43,986 nucleotides of DNA from Planctomycetaceae bacterium UBA6894 (GTDB lineage: Bacteria; Planctomycetota; Planctomycetia; Gemmatales; Gemmataceae): contig DKBS01000165.1 of NCBI GenBank assembly GCA_002451275.1, positions 13,939 through 57,924 of the forward strand, written 5' to 3'. The position numbers were made by a program, and so were the translations under genes. Shown piece after piece: positions 32,027 through 40,300 of this stretch. The notes beneath the pieces were generated by a model, which saw only the letters and a list, made by a program, of their open reading frames with translations, made no database searches and had not been told where the DNA came from. Each line of letters opens with the position of its first letter. Position 1 is the first letter of the stretch.

Positions 32027-32680
32027 ATGCGTCTCGTTTTCCTCGGACCTCCCGGATGTGGCAAAGGAACCCAAGCCAAGGTTCTGTGCCAAAGGCTGGG
32101 TGCCGAGCATATCGGCACTGGTGATCTCCTGCGGGAGGCGATGCGCAACGGTACTCCCGCCGGCCGTGAGGCTGCTTTCCATGTGGATCAGGGGCATCTG
32201 GTTCCCGACCAGGTGGTCAATGACCTGATCTCCGAGCGCTTCGCCCGGAATGACCGGCCCCAACGATTCATTCTGGATGGCTACCCCCGCACCTTGCCCC
32301 AGGCTAAGGCCTGCGACCAGATTTTGTCCGGGGTTGGTCTCGATCTGGATGGTGTGGTTCTGATACATGTTCCCGACCGGGAGATTGTCCGGCGGGTCAG
32401 CGGGCGCTGGAGCTGCCCCAAGCCGGGGTGCAAAGCCACCTACCATGTGATCTCCAACCCGCCCAAAAAATCTGGCCATTGTGATGACTGCGGCACCGCT
32501 TTGGTGCAGCGGTCTGATGACGCCCCTGAGACGGTGGAAGCCCGTTTGGTGGTGTATCATCGTGAGACAGAGCCCCTGCTGCCCTACTACCGGGCCAAGG
32601 GGCTTCTGAGAAATGTCGATGGAACAGGGGATATCAACCTAGTGCGCGGCGCCTTGGAAACGGCCATCGTGGACCGGTAG
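32027..32680 (+). CDS. adk: Adenylate kinase with zinc-binding lid
   Basis: Adk interconverts AMP, ADP and ATP in the cytoplasm. The 217-residue protein has the P-loop GPPGCGKGT (7-15), the AMP-binding TGDLLREAM and the FILDGYPRT segment. The LID domain holds four cysteines, C130-x4-C135 and C152-x2-C155, a zinc site common in Gram-positive and some other bacteria but absent in E. coli. The ATG follows GGAGGGCGGGC. Confidence 0.97.
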   Translation: MRLVFLGPPGCGKGTQAKVLCQRLGAEHIGTGDLLREAMRNGTPAGREAAFHVDQGHLVPDQVVNDLISERFARNDRPQRFILDGYPRTLPQAKACDQILSGVGLDLDGVVLIHVPDREIVRRVSGRWSCPKPGCKATYHVISNPPKKSGHCDDCGTALVQRSDDAPETVEARLVVYHRETEPLLPYYRAKGLLRNVDGTGDINLVRGALETAIVDR

Positions 32681-32731
32681 GCTTGGCCCGCGGCTATTTC
32701 AGGGAATGGATTGGGGAGGTTGCATCGGGGA

Positions 32732-33559
32732 ATGTTGCGCTCGGGCAGGCCGGATGGGCCACAGTTGAAAACCGTTGAGGAGATGGCCGGCATGCGGAAG
32801 GCGGGCCATCTGGTGGCTGCTGCCTTGCGTTTGGCCCAGTCCATGGCCACTGTCGGTACCAAGCTGGAGGATATCGACCGGGCTGTGGAGGGATTCTTCC
32901 GCGAGCACAACGCAGAGCCACTGTTCAAGGGATATCCCGGCAAGGTGCCTTACCCGGGCAGCACCTGCCTGTCGGTGAACGAGCAGGTGGTGCATGGCCT
33001 GCCTGGGCCGCGGCAACTGGCGGAAGGCGATCTGCTGAAGGTGGACACCGCGTGCCGCCTGAATGGATGGTGCGCCGATGCCGCCATCACCGTGGGCATC
33101 GGCAAGATCAGCAGCGCCAAGGAGCGGTTGTGCCAGGTGGCGTGGGAAGTGCTGGAACTGGCCATCCGTGAGATTGCCGTTCAGCTGAAAAAACGGGGCT
33201 CCTGGTCGGATGTGGCGGCAAAAATGCAGCTGCGTGCTGAGTCGGCAGGCTACCGGATGGTGACCCAATATGTGGGCCACGGTATCGGCAGGGCGATGCA
33301 TGAGCCGCCCCAGGTGCCCAATTATGTGGACCGCCAGACGAAGCGGAGCGATTTTCGGCTGGAGCCCGGGTTGGTTTTGGCGGTGGAACCCATGCTGAAT
33401 ATGGGAGATTCCAGCACCAAAGTGCTGCGGGACCACTGGACCGTGGTCACCCGGGACGGGCTTTCGAGCGCCCATGTGGAGCACACCCTTGGTTTGACAG
33501 AACAGGGGGTTTGGGTGCTTACTGCCGGGGATAAGGAAGAGCGAATCGTTTCGGTTTGA
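32732..33559 (+). CDS. map: Methionine aminopeptidase, type I
   Basis: Map removes the initiator methionine from new proteins. The 275-residue enzyme has the substrate His88 (QVVHGLPG) and the five metal ligands Asp105, Asp116, His183, Glu219 and Glu250 (VDTACRLNGWCADAA, YVGHGIGRAMHEPP, AVEPML, HVEHTL). The ATG at 32732 is the best start; the frame opens with a TTG at 32711. It is normally followed by infA, which is absent here. Confidence 0.96.
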   Translation: MLRSGRPDGPQLKTVEEMAGMRKAGHLVAAALRLAQSMATVGTKLEDIDRAVEGFFREHNAEPLFKGYPGKVPYPGSTCLSVNEQVVHGLPGPRQLAEGDLLKVDTACRLNGWCADAAITVGIGKISSAKERLCQVAWEVLELAIREIAVQLKKRGSWSDVAAKMQLRAESAGYRMVTQYVGHGIGRAMHEPPQVPNYVDRQTKRSDFRLEPGLVLAVEPMLNMGDSSTKVLRDHWTVVTRDGLSSAHVEHTLGLTEQGVWVLTAGDKEERIVSV

Positions 33560-33623
33560 GGTTGGGGGCGCAAAAAGCCCGGCAAACAGCGGGGTTTTGG
33601 TCGAACAACGGTTGTGAGACCAC

Positions 33624-33652
33624 TTGCGGGGAAATCCGGATTCAGGTACGAT
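33624..33652 (+). promoter_or_regulatory. Candidate promoter before the L36-S13-S11-S4-RpoA-L17 group
   Basis: TTGCGG (33624-33629) and TACGAT (33647-33652) are 17 bases apart, within the 170-base gap where infA would be expected. An imperfect 9-bp inverted repeat (33632-33640 with 33652-33660) overlaps the -10. No reading frame of note lies in the gap. Confidence 0.4.
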
Positions 33653-33729
33653 CCGGGTTTCCAGTTGCGCGAAAAGTGTATGTCTATTGGGTTCCCGGCT
33701 TCACGGCAGGGAAGGGATGAGGTGCGCGG

Positions 33730-33843
33730 ATGAAAGTCAGGTCGAGCGTCCGGCGGATTTGCGAGAAATGCAAGATTATCCGTCGTGAAGGCAAAATCTT
33801 GGTGATTTGCGAGAACCCTCGTCATAAGCAGCGCCAGGGCTGA
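33730..33843 (+). CDS. rpmJ: 50S ribosomal protein L36
   Basis: This 37-residue protein stabilises the 23S rRNA core near the GTPase-associated region. It begins MKVRSSVRRICEKCKII and carries the zinc ligands C11, C14, C27 and H32, so it is the zinc-binding form. The last residues are RHKQRQG. It was missed by length filters but is clear by sequence and position. GGGATGAGG precedes the ATG at 33730. Confidence 0.95.
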   Translation: MKVRSSVRRICEKCKIIRREGKILVICENPRHKQRQG

Positions 33844-33908
33844 TTAGGCAGACAGGGCAGTCTGGTACAAATATTATCTGGGCGGCAAGAGTAAGGTAGG
33901 AGCGCAAG

Positions 33909-34289
33909 ATGCCCCGTATTTTGGGCGTTGACATCCCGAACGACAAAAAGACGCACATTTCGCTGCGTTACATTTACGGCATTGGTCCCGCCATGGCTTT
34001 GCGCCTGTGCGAGCAGGCCGGTGTTGATCCCCTCCGTTCCGCCAAGGAGCTGACCGAGGATGATGTGAGCCGTTTGGCCACCATCCTTGACCGTGAGTAC
34101 ACGGTGGAAGGGCCTCTGCGCCGCCAGATTCAGCAGAACATTGGCCGCCTGAAGGACATTGGCAGCTACCGCGGTTCGCGTCACCGCCGGAACCTGCCCT
34201 GCCGCGGTCAGCGCAGCAAGACCAACGCCCGCACCCGCAAGGGCCCGCGCAAGACGGTTGCCGGCAAGAAGGGTGTGAAAGACAAGTAG
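33909..34289 (+). CDS. rpsM: 30S ribosomal protein S13
   Basis: S13 forms bridges to the 50S subunit and contacts P-site tRNA. The 126-residue protein shows MPRILGVDIPNDKKTHISLR, YIYGIGPAMALRLCEQAGVD, and GSYRGSRHRRNLPCRGQRSK with TNARTRKGPRKTVAGKK. Family length and position are standard. Confidence 0.98.
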   Translation: MPRILGVDIPNDKKTHISLRYIYGIGPAMALRLCEQAGVDPLRSAKELTEDDVSRLATILDREYTVEGPLRRQIQQNIGRLKDIGSYRGSRHRRNLPCRGQRSKTNARTRKGPRKTVAGKKGVKDK

Positions 34290-34295
34290 TCGTCG

Positions 34296-34314
34296 GCTCC
34301 GCCCGGTGCGGAGC
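34296..34314 (+). promoter_or_regulatory. Hairpin between S13 and S11
   Basis: A perfect 7-bp stem, GCTCCGC (34296-34302) with GCGGAGC (34308-34314), closes a CCGGT loop directly after the S13 stop. No T tract follows, so it is probably an mRNA structure rather than a terminator. Confidence 0.4.
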
Positions 34315-34365
34315 TGGCTGGAGAGTCGAACACAGATACAACTGGTCAGCTTGAGGGGATAGGTC

Positions 34366-34746
34366 GTGGCAAAGGCGAAGAAGAGGAAGCAGCGGCGCAA
34401 CGTGAGCCAGGGGGTGGCCCACATCAAAGCCACTTTCAACAACACGATCGTCACCATCACCGACAAGATGGGCGACGCCTTGTGCTTTGCCTCTGCCGGT
34501 GTTGCCGGTTTCAAGGGCAGCCGCAAGAGCACCCCTTTCGCCGCCCAGCGCGCCGCGGAAATCGCCTCCGAGAAGGCCTCCAAGTTTGGTGTGCGTGAGC
34601 TGGAAGTGCGGGTGCAAGGGCCCGGTTCCGGCCGCGAGTCTGCAATCACCGCGCTGCAGGCATCCGGCATGATCATCCGCATGATTGAGGATGTCACCGC
34701 CCTGCCGCACAACGGTTGCCGCCCTCCCAAGAAGCGCCGCGTGTAA
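34366..34746 (+). CDS. rpsK: 30S ribosomal protein S11
   Basis: S11 sits on the platform near the mRNA exit. The 126-residue protein shows VAHIKATFNNTIVTITDKMG, GSRKSTPFAAQRAAE, EVRVQGPGSGRESAITAL and the C-terminal HNGCRPPKKRRV. It starts with GTG after GAGGGGATAGG. Confidence 0.98.
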   Translation: MAKAKKRKQRRNVSQGVAHIKATFNNTIVTITDKMGDALCFASAGVAGFKGSRKSTPFAAQRAAEIASEKASKFGVRELEVRVQGPGSGRESAITALQASGMIIRMIEDVTALPHNGCRPPKKRRV

Positions 34747-34798
34747 TCCAACGGAATCTTTTTTCACTCAGTCATCCTGAATGGTGGTTTTCCGAGAC

Positions 34799-35443
34799 AT
34801 GGGCCGTATCACGACATCCGTTTGCAAGCTGTGCCGCCGCGAAGGCGTGAAGCTGTATCTCAAGGGCACGCGCTGCGAGTCCTCCAAGTGCGCCATCGAG
34901 CGTCGCAACAAGGCTCCCGGCATGCACGGTGCCCGCCGTTCGAAGCCCTCGGAATACGGCACCCGTCTGCGTGAAAAGCAGAAGCTCAAGCGCTTCTACG
35001 GGTTGCTGGACCGCCAGTTCTCCCGCCAGTTCGCCGACGCCTCGCGGGCTACCGGTAACACCGGCGAGCAGCTTCTTTCGCTGATGGAGCGCCGTCTGGA
35101 CAATGTGGTGTACCGTTTGGGATGGGCTCCCAGCCGCGCCACCGCCCGCCAGATTGTCGCCCACGGCCATGTGACCGTGAATGGCAAGCACTGCGACATC
35201 CCCAGCCGCGTGCTGGCCCCCGGTGATGTGGTGGAAGTGAAGAACCGCGAGCATTCGCTGAAAATTGTCCGTGGCCATTTGGCCGAGTGGGAAAAGCGGC
35301 CTGTGGCTGCCTTCCTCGAGCGTCAGGGTTCCGAGAGCGACGCCCCCAAGGGCCTTCTCACCCGTGTTCCCGGCCGTACCGATGTCGATCCCAACATTGA
35401 TCAACTGCGTGAGCAGCTCATCATTGAGTTCTGCTCCCGCTGA
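34799..35443 (+). CDS. rpsD: 30S ribosomal protein S4, zinc form
   Basis: S4 nucleates 30S assembly and guards decoding fidelity; in several bacteria it also regulates its own operon. The 214-residue protein begins MGRITTSVCKLCRREG. Zinc ligands C9-x2-C12, C26 and C31 are present. The S4 RNA-binding region (RLDNVVYRLGWAPSRATARQ, IVAHGHVTVNGKHCDIPS) is intact. The ATG at 34799 was chosen by family start; an in-frame ATG at 34781 would add six residues. Confidence 0.97.
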   Translation: MGRITTSVCKLCRREGVKLYLKGTRCESSKCAIERRNKAPGMHGARRSKPSEYGTRLREKQKLKRFYGLLDRQFSRQFADASRATGNTGEQLLSLMERRLDNVVYRLGWAPSRATARQIVAHGHVTVNGKHCDIPSRVLAPGDVVEVKNREHSLKIVRGHLAEWEKRPVAAFLERQGSESDAPKGLLTRVPGRTDVDPNIDQLREQLIIEFCSR

Positions 35444-35481
35444 TAAACGTCTTCGGCCTTTACCTGGCCGGGGGAGCCGGT

Positions 35482-35529
35482 GCCCGGGCAATAGTCCCCG
35501 GGCTGATGGGCGATCCCGGTCGTTTTTTT
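35482..35529 (+). promoter_or_regulatory. Possible attenuator with competing hairpins before rpoA
   Basis: Hairpin 1 pairs GCCCGGG (35482-35488) with CCCGGGC (35497-35503). Hairpin 2 pairs CCGGG (35498-35502) with CCCGG (35515-35519), three bases before a T7 run (35523-35529). The two share bases and so exclude each other, as in terminator/antiterminator pairs. Hairpin 2 is only 5 bp, so this remains a proposal. Confidence 0.4.
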
Positions 35530-35553
35530 GTCGGTTGATCCTGGAGTTGGACC

Positions 35554-36549
35554 ATGCGTATTCGTTGGCGCGGACTGGAATTGCCCAGCCGGGTTGTGCC
35601 TGATCGGGCCACCCTGTCGGACACCTACGGCAAGTTCACCATCGAGCCGTTCGAGCGCGGTTTGGGTGTGACCGTTGGCAACAGCCTTCGCCGCATCCTT
35701 CTTTCCGGCCTGGAAGGCAGCGCCATCACCCAGGTGAAGATCCGCGGTGTGGCCCACGAGATCACCAGCATCCCCGGCGTTGTTGAAGACGTGATGGACA
35801 TCATCCTGAACATCAAGAGCCTGGTGGTGCGCAACACCTCCGACCAGCCCAAGGTGATCAAGATTGAGCGGTCCGAGAAGGGCACCGTTTTCGCCAAAGA
35901 CATTATCACCGACGCGACGGTTCAGATCATCAATCCAGAGCATGTCATCGCCACGCTGACTGATGACATCGACTTCCATGTCGAGTTGACCGTTGCCAAC
36001 GGCCGCGGTTACCGCGCCGCCGAGGAAAACATCGGCAAGGACCGCGAGATCGGCGTCATCCCGGTGGATAGCAGCTTCAGCCCGGTGGCCAAGGTCCGCT
36101 ACGAGACCGAGGACACCCGTGTTGGCCAGCGCACCAACTATGACAAGCTGGTTCTGGAGATCTGGACCAACGGCACCACCACGCCGCAACTGGCGCTGGT
36201 CGAGGCCGCCAAGATCCTGCGCAAGCACCTGAACCCCTTTATCCAGTACACGGAGCCTGGCCCCGAGGTCTCCCTCGACGACCGCTTCGAGCAGTCCGGC
36301 GGCGGTGCCGTTGATTCAGCCCTCGAGCGCAAATTGTCCATGAGCCTGGCGGAGCTTGAGTTGTCGGTCCGCGCGACCAACTGTCTCGAGACCGAGGGTA
36401 TCACCACCGTGCGTGACCTGGTCTCCCGCAGCGACCAGGAGCTTTTGGAAGTTCGCAACTTCGGCGAGACGACGCTGAAGGAAGTGAAAGAGAAACTGGA
36501 AGAGAACGGTCTGACGCTGGGCATGAAGATGCCGGGCGCCAAGCGCTAA
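35554..36549 (+). CDS. rpoA: RNA polymerase alpha subunit
   Basis: The alpha dimer scaffolds RNA polymerase assembly and its C-terminal domain contacts DNA and activators. The 331-residue protein has the N-terminal FTIEPFERGLGVTVGNSLRR and ILLSGLEGSAIT. The C-terminal domain LELSVRATNCLETEGITTV keeps the Arg equivalent to E. coli Arg265, and VRNFGETTLKEVKEKL ends the helix-hairpin region. TGGAG precedes the ATG. It lies between S4 and L17 as usual. Confidence 0.98.
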   Translation: MRIRWRGLELPSRVVPDRATLSDTYGKFTIEPFERGLGVTVGNSLRRILLSGLEGSAITQVKIRGVAHEITSIPGVVEDVMDIILNIKSLVVRNTSDQPKVIKIERSEKGTVFAKDIITDATVQIINPEHVIATLTDDIDFHVELTVANGRGYRAAEENIGKDREIGVIPVDSSFSPVAKVRYETEDTRVGQRTNYDKLVLEIWTNGTTTPQLALVEAAKILRKHLNPFIQYTEPGPEVSLDDRFEQSGGGAVDSALERKLSMSLAELELSVRATNCLETEGITTVRDLVSRSDQELLEVRNFGETTLKEVKEKLEENGLTLGMKMPGAKR

Positions 36550-36585
36550 GGGGCGCCGACGCCCAAGACAGGAGCCTGAAGAGTC

Positions 36586-37077
36586 ATGAGACACCTCAAA
36601 GCCGGCCGCAAGCTGAACCGCAACCCGGCCCACCGCAGGTCGATGCTGCGCAATATGGCCTGCGCTCTGATTGAGCATGGCAGCATCACCACCACCCCCG
36701 CCAAGGCGAAGGAGCTGCGCCCGTTCATCGAGCGCCTGATCACGATGGCCCGCAAGGGCGATCTTGCTTCCCGCCGCCTGGTGGTTTCCCGTCTGGGGCC
36801 GACCGCCCACACTCCCCTGGTGACCGAGAAGGCCAACGAGGGTGTGGACAAGGCGTGGAAGAAGGTTACCGTGCTGAAGAAGCTGGAAGAGCGGGCCAAG
36901 GGGTTCGCCGGCCGGCCCGGCGGTTACACTCGCATCCTCAAGCTGCACGGCTACCGCATCGGTGATGGCGGGGCCAAGGCCCTGATCGCGTTTGTCGATG
37001 TGCAGATCGGCGGCAAGGGCGCCGGCGATGCCGCCGACGCGGTGAAGGAGCCGAAGGCGGAAACCGCGAAGGCCTGA
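36586..37077 (+). CDS. rplQ: 50S ribosomal protein L17 with C-terminal extension
   Basis: L17 lies near the tunnel exit. The 163-residue protein begins MRHLKAGRKLNRNPAHRRSM and contains LRNMACALIEHGSITTTPAK and GGYTRILKLHGYRIGDGGAK. The C-terminal extension of about 35 residues is rich in Ala, Lys and Glu and is longer than in the 120-130-residue standard form. AGGAG precedes the ATG. It closes the ribosomal supercluster. Confidence 0.97.
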   Translation: MRHLKAGRKLNRNPAHRRSMLRNMACALIEHGSITTTPAKAKELRPFIERLITMARKGDLASRRLVVSRLGPTAHTPLVTEKANEGVDKAWKKVTVLKKLEERAKGFAGRPGGYTRILKLHGYRIGDGGAKALIAFVDVQIGGKGAGDAADAVKEPKAETAKA

Positions 37078-37118
37078 TCGCCCCGACAAAACCGCCGAAG
37101 GCGGAACACTGTCCCATG

Positions 37119-37151
37119 AAAGGTCCAAGGGCATGCAGCCCTTGGACCTTT
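37119..37151 (+). terminator. Terminator at the end of the ribosomal cluster
   Basis: A perfect 14-bp stem (37119-37132 with 37138-37151) closes a five-base ATGCA loop. The right arm ends in TTT and GGCTTTGCC follows, so the T tract is weak. It is the only strong hairpin after L17. Confidence 0.75.
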
Positions 37152-37199
37152 GGCTTTGCCCGGGTTTGGGGACTTTGCCGGAAGCGGCGGTTCCTGACG

Positions 37200-37230
37200 T
37201 TGATTTATCCGGTTCCGTGTCGGGTAAAAT
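37200..37230 (+). promoter_or_regulatory. Candidate promoter of the large unknown gene
   Basis: TTGATT (37200-37205) and TAAAAT (37225-37230) are 19 bases apart. The predicted start near 37237 would leave a leader of about 135 bases before the GTG at 37371. The leader contains a hairpin GAGAAG-ACTT-CTTCTC and an 8-codon ORF (37342-37368). Confidence 0.4.
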
Positions 37231-37370
37231 GATCAGTGAGATCCTCCCGCCGCAAGCGGGTGAGAAGACTTCTTCTCGCGTTGCCCGGCGGATTAGCCCG
37301 CTTATGCGGACGGTCTGTTGGCGGGACCAGCGAGGCGCAAAATGAACCGAATGGGTGTTCCCCTTTGAGT

Positions 37371-40300
37371 GTGACCCCCTCCACCGCCATCAGTAGGGAA
37401 GACGCCGTCCGTCTGTTGGGATACTGCAACTTTTCGCAGGGGGCTCCGGACGGCCGTTGGCGGCAAACCCTCAGCAAGGTGTACGGGGAATTGGCCGGTG
37501 CCGGCACCCAACGCGTGTGGGTCGCCCTGCCGCGCCAGTTGCTGGTTTGGTTGGACACGTTTTCGGGTGAACCCACCTTCCGCGACAGCGCGCAGGCGCG
37601 CGAGGTGCTTGAGTTCACCTCCGAAACCCTCGACGCGTACCTGGTCCACCATGAGGACTTGCTCCACCATCTGAAAGGCCGCGAAGGCGAGCTATTCCAG
37701 CCGTTTTTTCTGGCAAGGGTCATGGAGACCGTGCTCGCGTTGCGCGAGGAACGGGGCCGCAAGCTTGACCCGCAAGACTGGGAGCAGCGCAAACCCGGCT
37801 TTGTGGGCGAGGTGCTGCGGCGACTGAACGACTTCCTCGGCTACCGGCCCCTGGCCGTGCTGGAAAACAAGTCGCTGGGTGAACCCTATGACCATGAGCG
37901 GCATCGCCCGGTGCCGGTTTGGTTGCGCGACGCCGGCGGTTCCTGGGGACCCATGGGACGGCTGGTTTCCAAGGCCATGGACCTTTTGGGCAAGGTCTCT
38001 CCCAGCGTGCTGGCGGAGGCCGGGCTCGAACTGGGCCAGGTCGAGGAAATAGCGGTCGACATGCGGGCCTACGACCATGGCCATCCCGCCAATTTGCGCC
38101 CCAACCATGTCTTTGGCGAGTGGGACCCGGCGGCGATCGATTCGAAGGGGCGCTACTGCCGCATGGTGGTCCGCCGGCTGGTGCTGATGGCCCTTGCCGA
38201 CTGGCGCAACCTGGTGGGACACGGCTCTTCCGAGGAGCGTGGCACCCTGGAGGAACGCGAGACCGAGTGCGCGGCAGTTTTGGCGGGAACCCTGCTGATG
38301 GCCGCGGGCCTGGTGGGTGGCGGTCCGGGCATGCTGGATTCGTCGCAATCGCTCAGCGTGCTTGTGCCCAAGGTTGCCCGGTTGCGCGACCAGTTCTACC
38401 ACGAGGCGATGCGCGCCGTGGAGGGGCCGCACCGGGACCGGCTGGCGCTGGAGGCCAAGCAGGTGCGCCAGCCATTCGGCAAGGTGCGCCATTTCCTGAA
38501 CGCCTGGCTGGCCCGCAACCGCGCCCTGCAGATGCAGCAGCGTTACCTGTCCCTGGTGTACGCCCGGCTGGGTTTCACCGCGGCTAGCCTGCAGGAGGCG
38601 GAGAAGATCGAGCCGCTGTCGCACCGGCTGATGTCCAGGGTGCTTGGCGGCCTGCGCCTTGGCGAGGGGGAGGTGCAGCGAGGGCACCTGGAGCAGGCGC
38701 TCAACCGCATTGATTCCATCCGTTTGTTGATCCAGCGGGGCATCCGTTCGGGGGCCTTCGCCGATCCGTGGAATGTGCTTGGCTTCCAGGGCATGTTTCC
38801 GCTGGGGCCAGCCAGGGAGGACGCCACGCGCGATCACCGGATCGATGAGCTGCTGATGGCGGTAGAATTGCTGTTCCAATACGGGGTGATGGTGTGGGGC
38901 GAGGCGGCCGCCACGGGCAACAAGGCTGTCGCGGCGGGCGCGCAAGCCGCCCTGGAGGAACTGGCCGCCTGGTGGGACCCCCACGCTACCTACCGTGTGA
39001 CCGACGCCCGTTCGGTGCGGGGCGCGCAGTTCCTGCGGACAGGGGAACGCGTCGCCGAGGCGCTGGGCAACTGGCGCGAACACGGGGAAGGCACCGGCGA
39101 GCTAGAGTTCTGGAAAAAACGCGTCAGCCGGCTGAACACGCCGCAGGCCTTTTGCCTGGTGCTGGACGCCCTGTTGCGCCGGTCGGAACTGAACAGCGCG
39201 CAGGGGCTGCTGGTGTACTGGGTGGGCCGGTCGGAAAAAGTGCCGCTGGAAGACGGTCCGTTCAGTTTTGAACGGATGGCGACCCGGTACCTGCTGCAGG
39301 CGTCGCGGACCGCCCCCGACCAGGGGCAGGGTAGGGGGCCGGAATGGCTGGTCACCCGTTTCGTGGACCTGGTGCGCGCCAACGCGGGCCTGCTGGTGGA
39401 GGTGGATGATCTGGTTCCCGGGGGCGAGGACTTTTCGGAGGAAGCGACCGAAGAGGACGGGGAAACGGGCAAGAAGATCGAATTCCTTGAAACAGCCCAT
39501 GGATGGGAAGCCGCCGCCGGCGGCGGATCCGCCGCCGGGCTGGCTGGAGAGGACGAGCCCCCCGATGAGCCGTTTGACCTGGAGGAGGTGGCGGAAGAAC
39601 TGGAAGTCCGTCTGGAATTCCAGGAGATATTCGGCCGTCTGACCCGGTTGGCGGTGCGCCTGATGCCGCAGTCGGGCCGAGTGCCGGAAAAGGTGGCCGA
39701 GCGCCTGACCGACTGGCAGGGCGAGTGCGTGAAGCGGCAGGCGGCCCTGGTGGACCTGGCGCTGCGGATCCACGGCCAGGATTTGCCCGCGCCCTCCTCG
39801 GCCGAGGTGGACGCCCTGATGAATTTCGAGCGCCGTCGCAGCTTGCGTGAGCGGCTCACCCTCGAGGCGATCAACGCCACGCTCGAGCAGCAGATGGCCT
39901 CGATGGCGCTGCGTACCCTCGACCGCGATGGCCGCTTCTGGCTGAGCATGAAGACCCTGACCAAGGGTAGGCAGGAACTGGCGGAGCCCCAATGGGCCTG
40001 GAGCGGGATCGAGCTCGAACGCGCGATCCTCGAGGGGGACCGCGCTCTGGCACGCAAGCTGCTGCCCGGGTTTCTCGAGAGCTTCCAGTCTGAAAGTCTG
40101 TTGTACACACCCTTGTCGCAGGGGGGCACACCCGAGGCTCTGCTGCGAACGCGCATCGCGCTGGCCGTGCTGCGGGCCCTGGCGGGAAGCCTGCCCCGGA
40201 TCGGCCTGCTGGCGGAATCGCTGCGGGTGCTGGAACTGGCGCGGGAGATGGAAACCCGGCCGCGCGCGCGCGTGCCGGCGGTGACCGAGTTCGTGCATTA

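Noticed and set aside
37236..37370. Upstream GTG start of the large unknown protein
   Set aside because: The extra 45 residues are Arg-rich without structure and lie just after the candidate promoter. The choice of 37371 is still uncertain.
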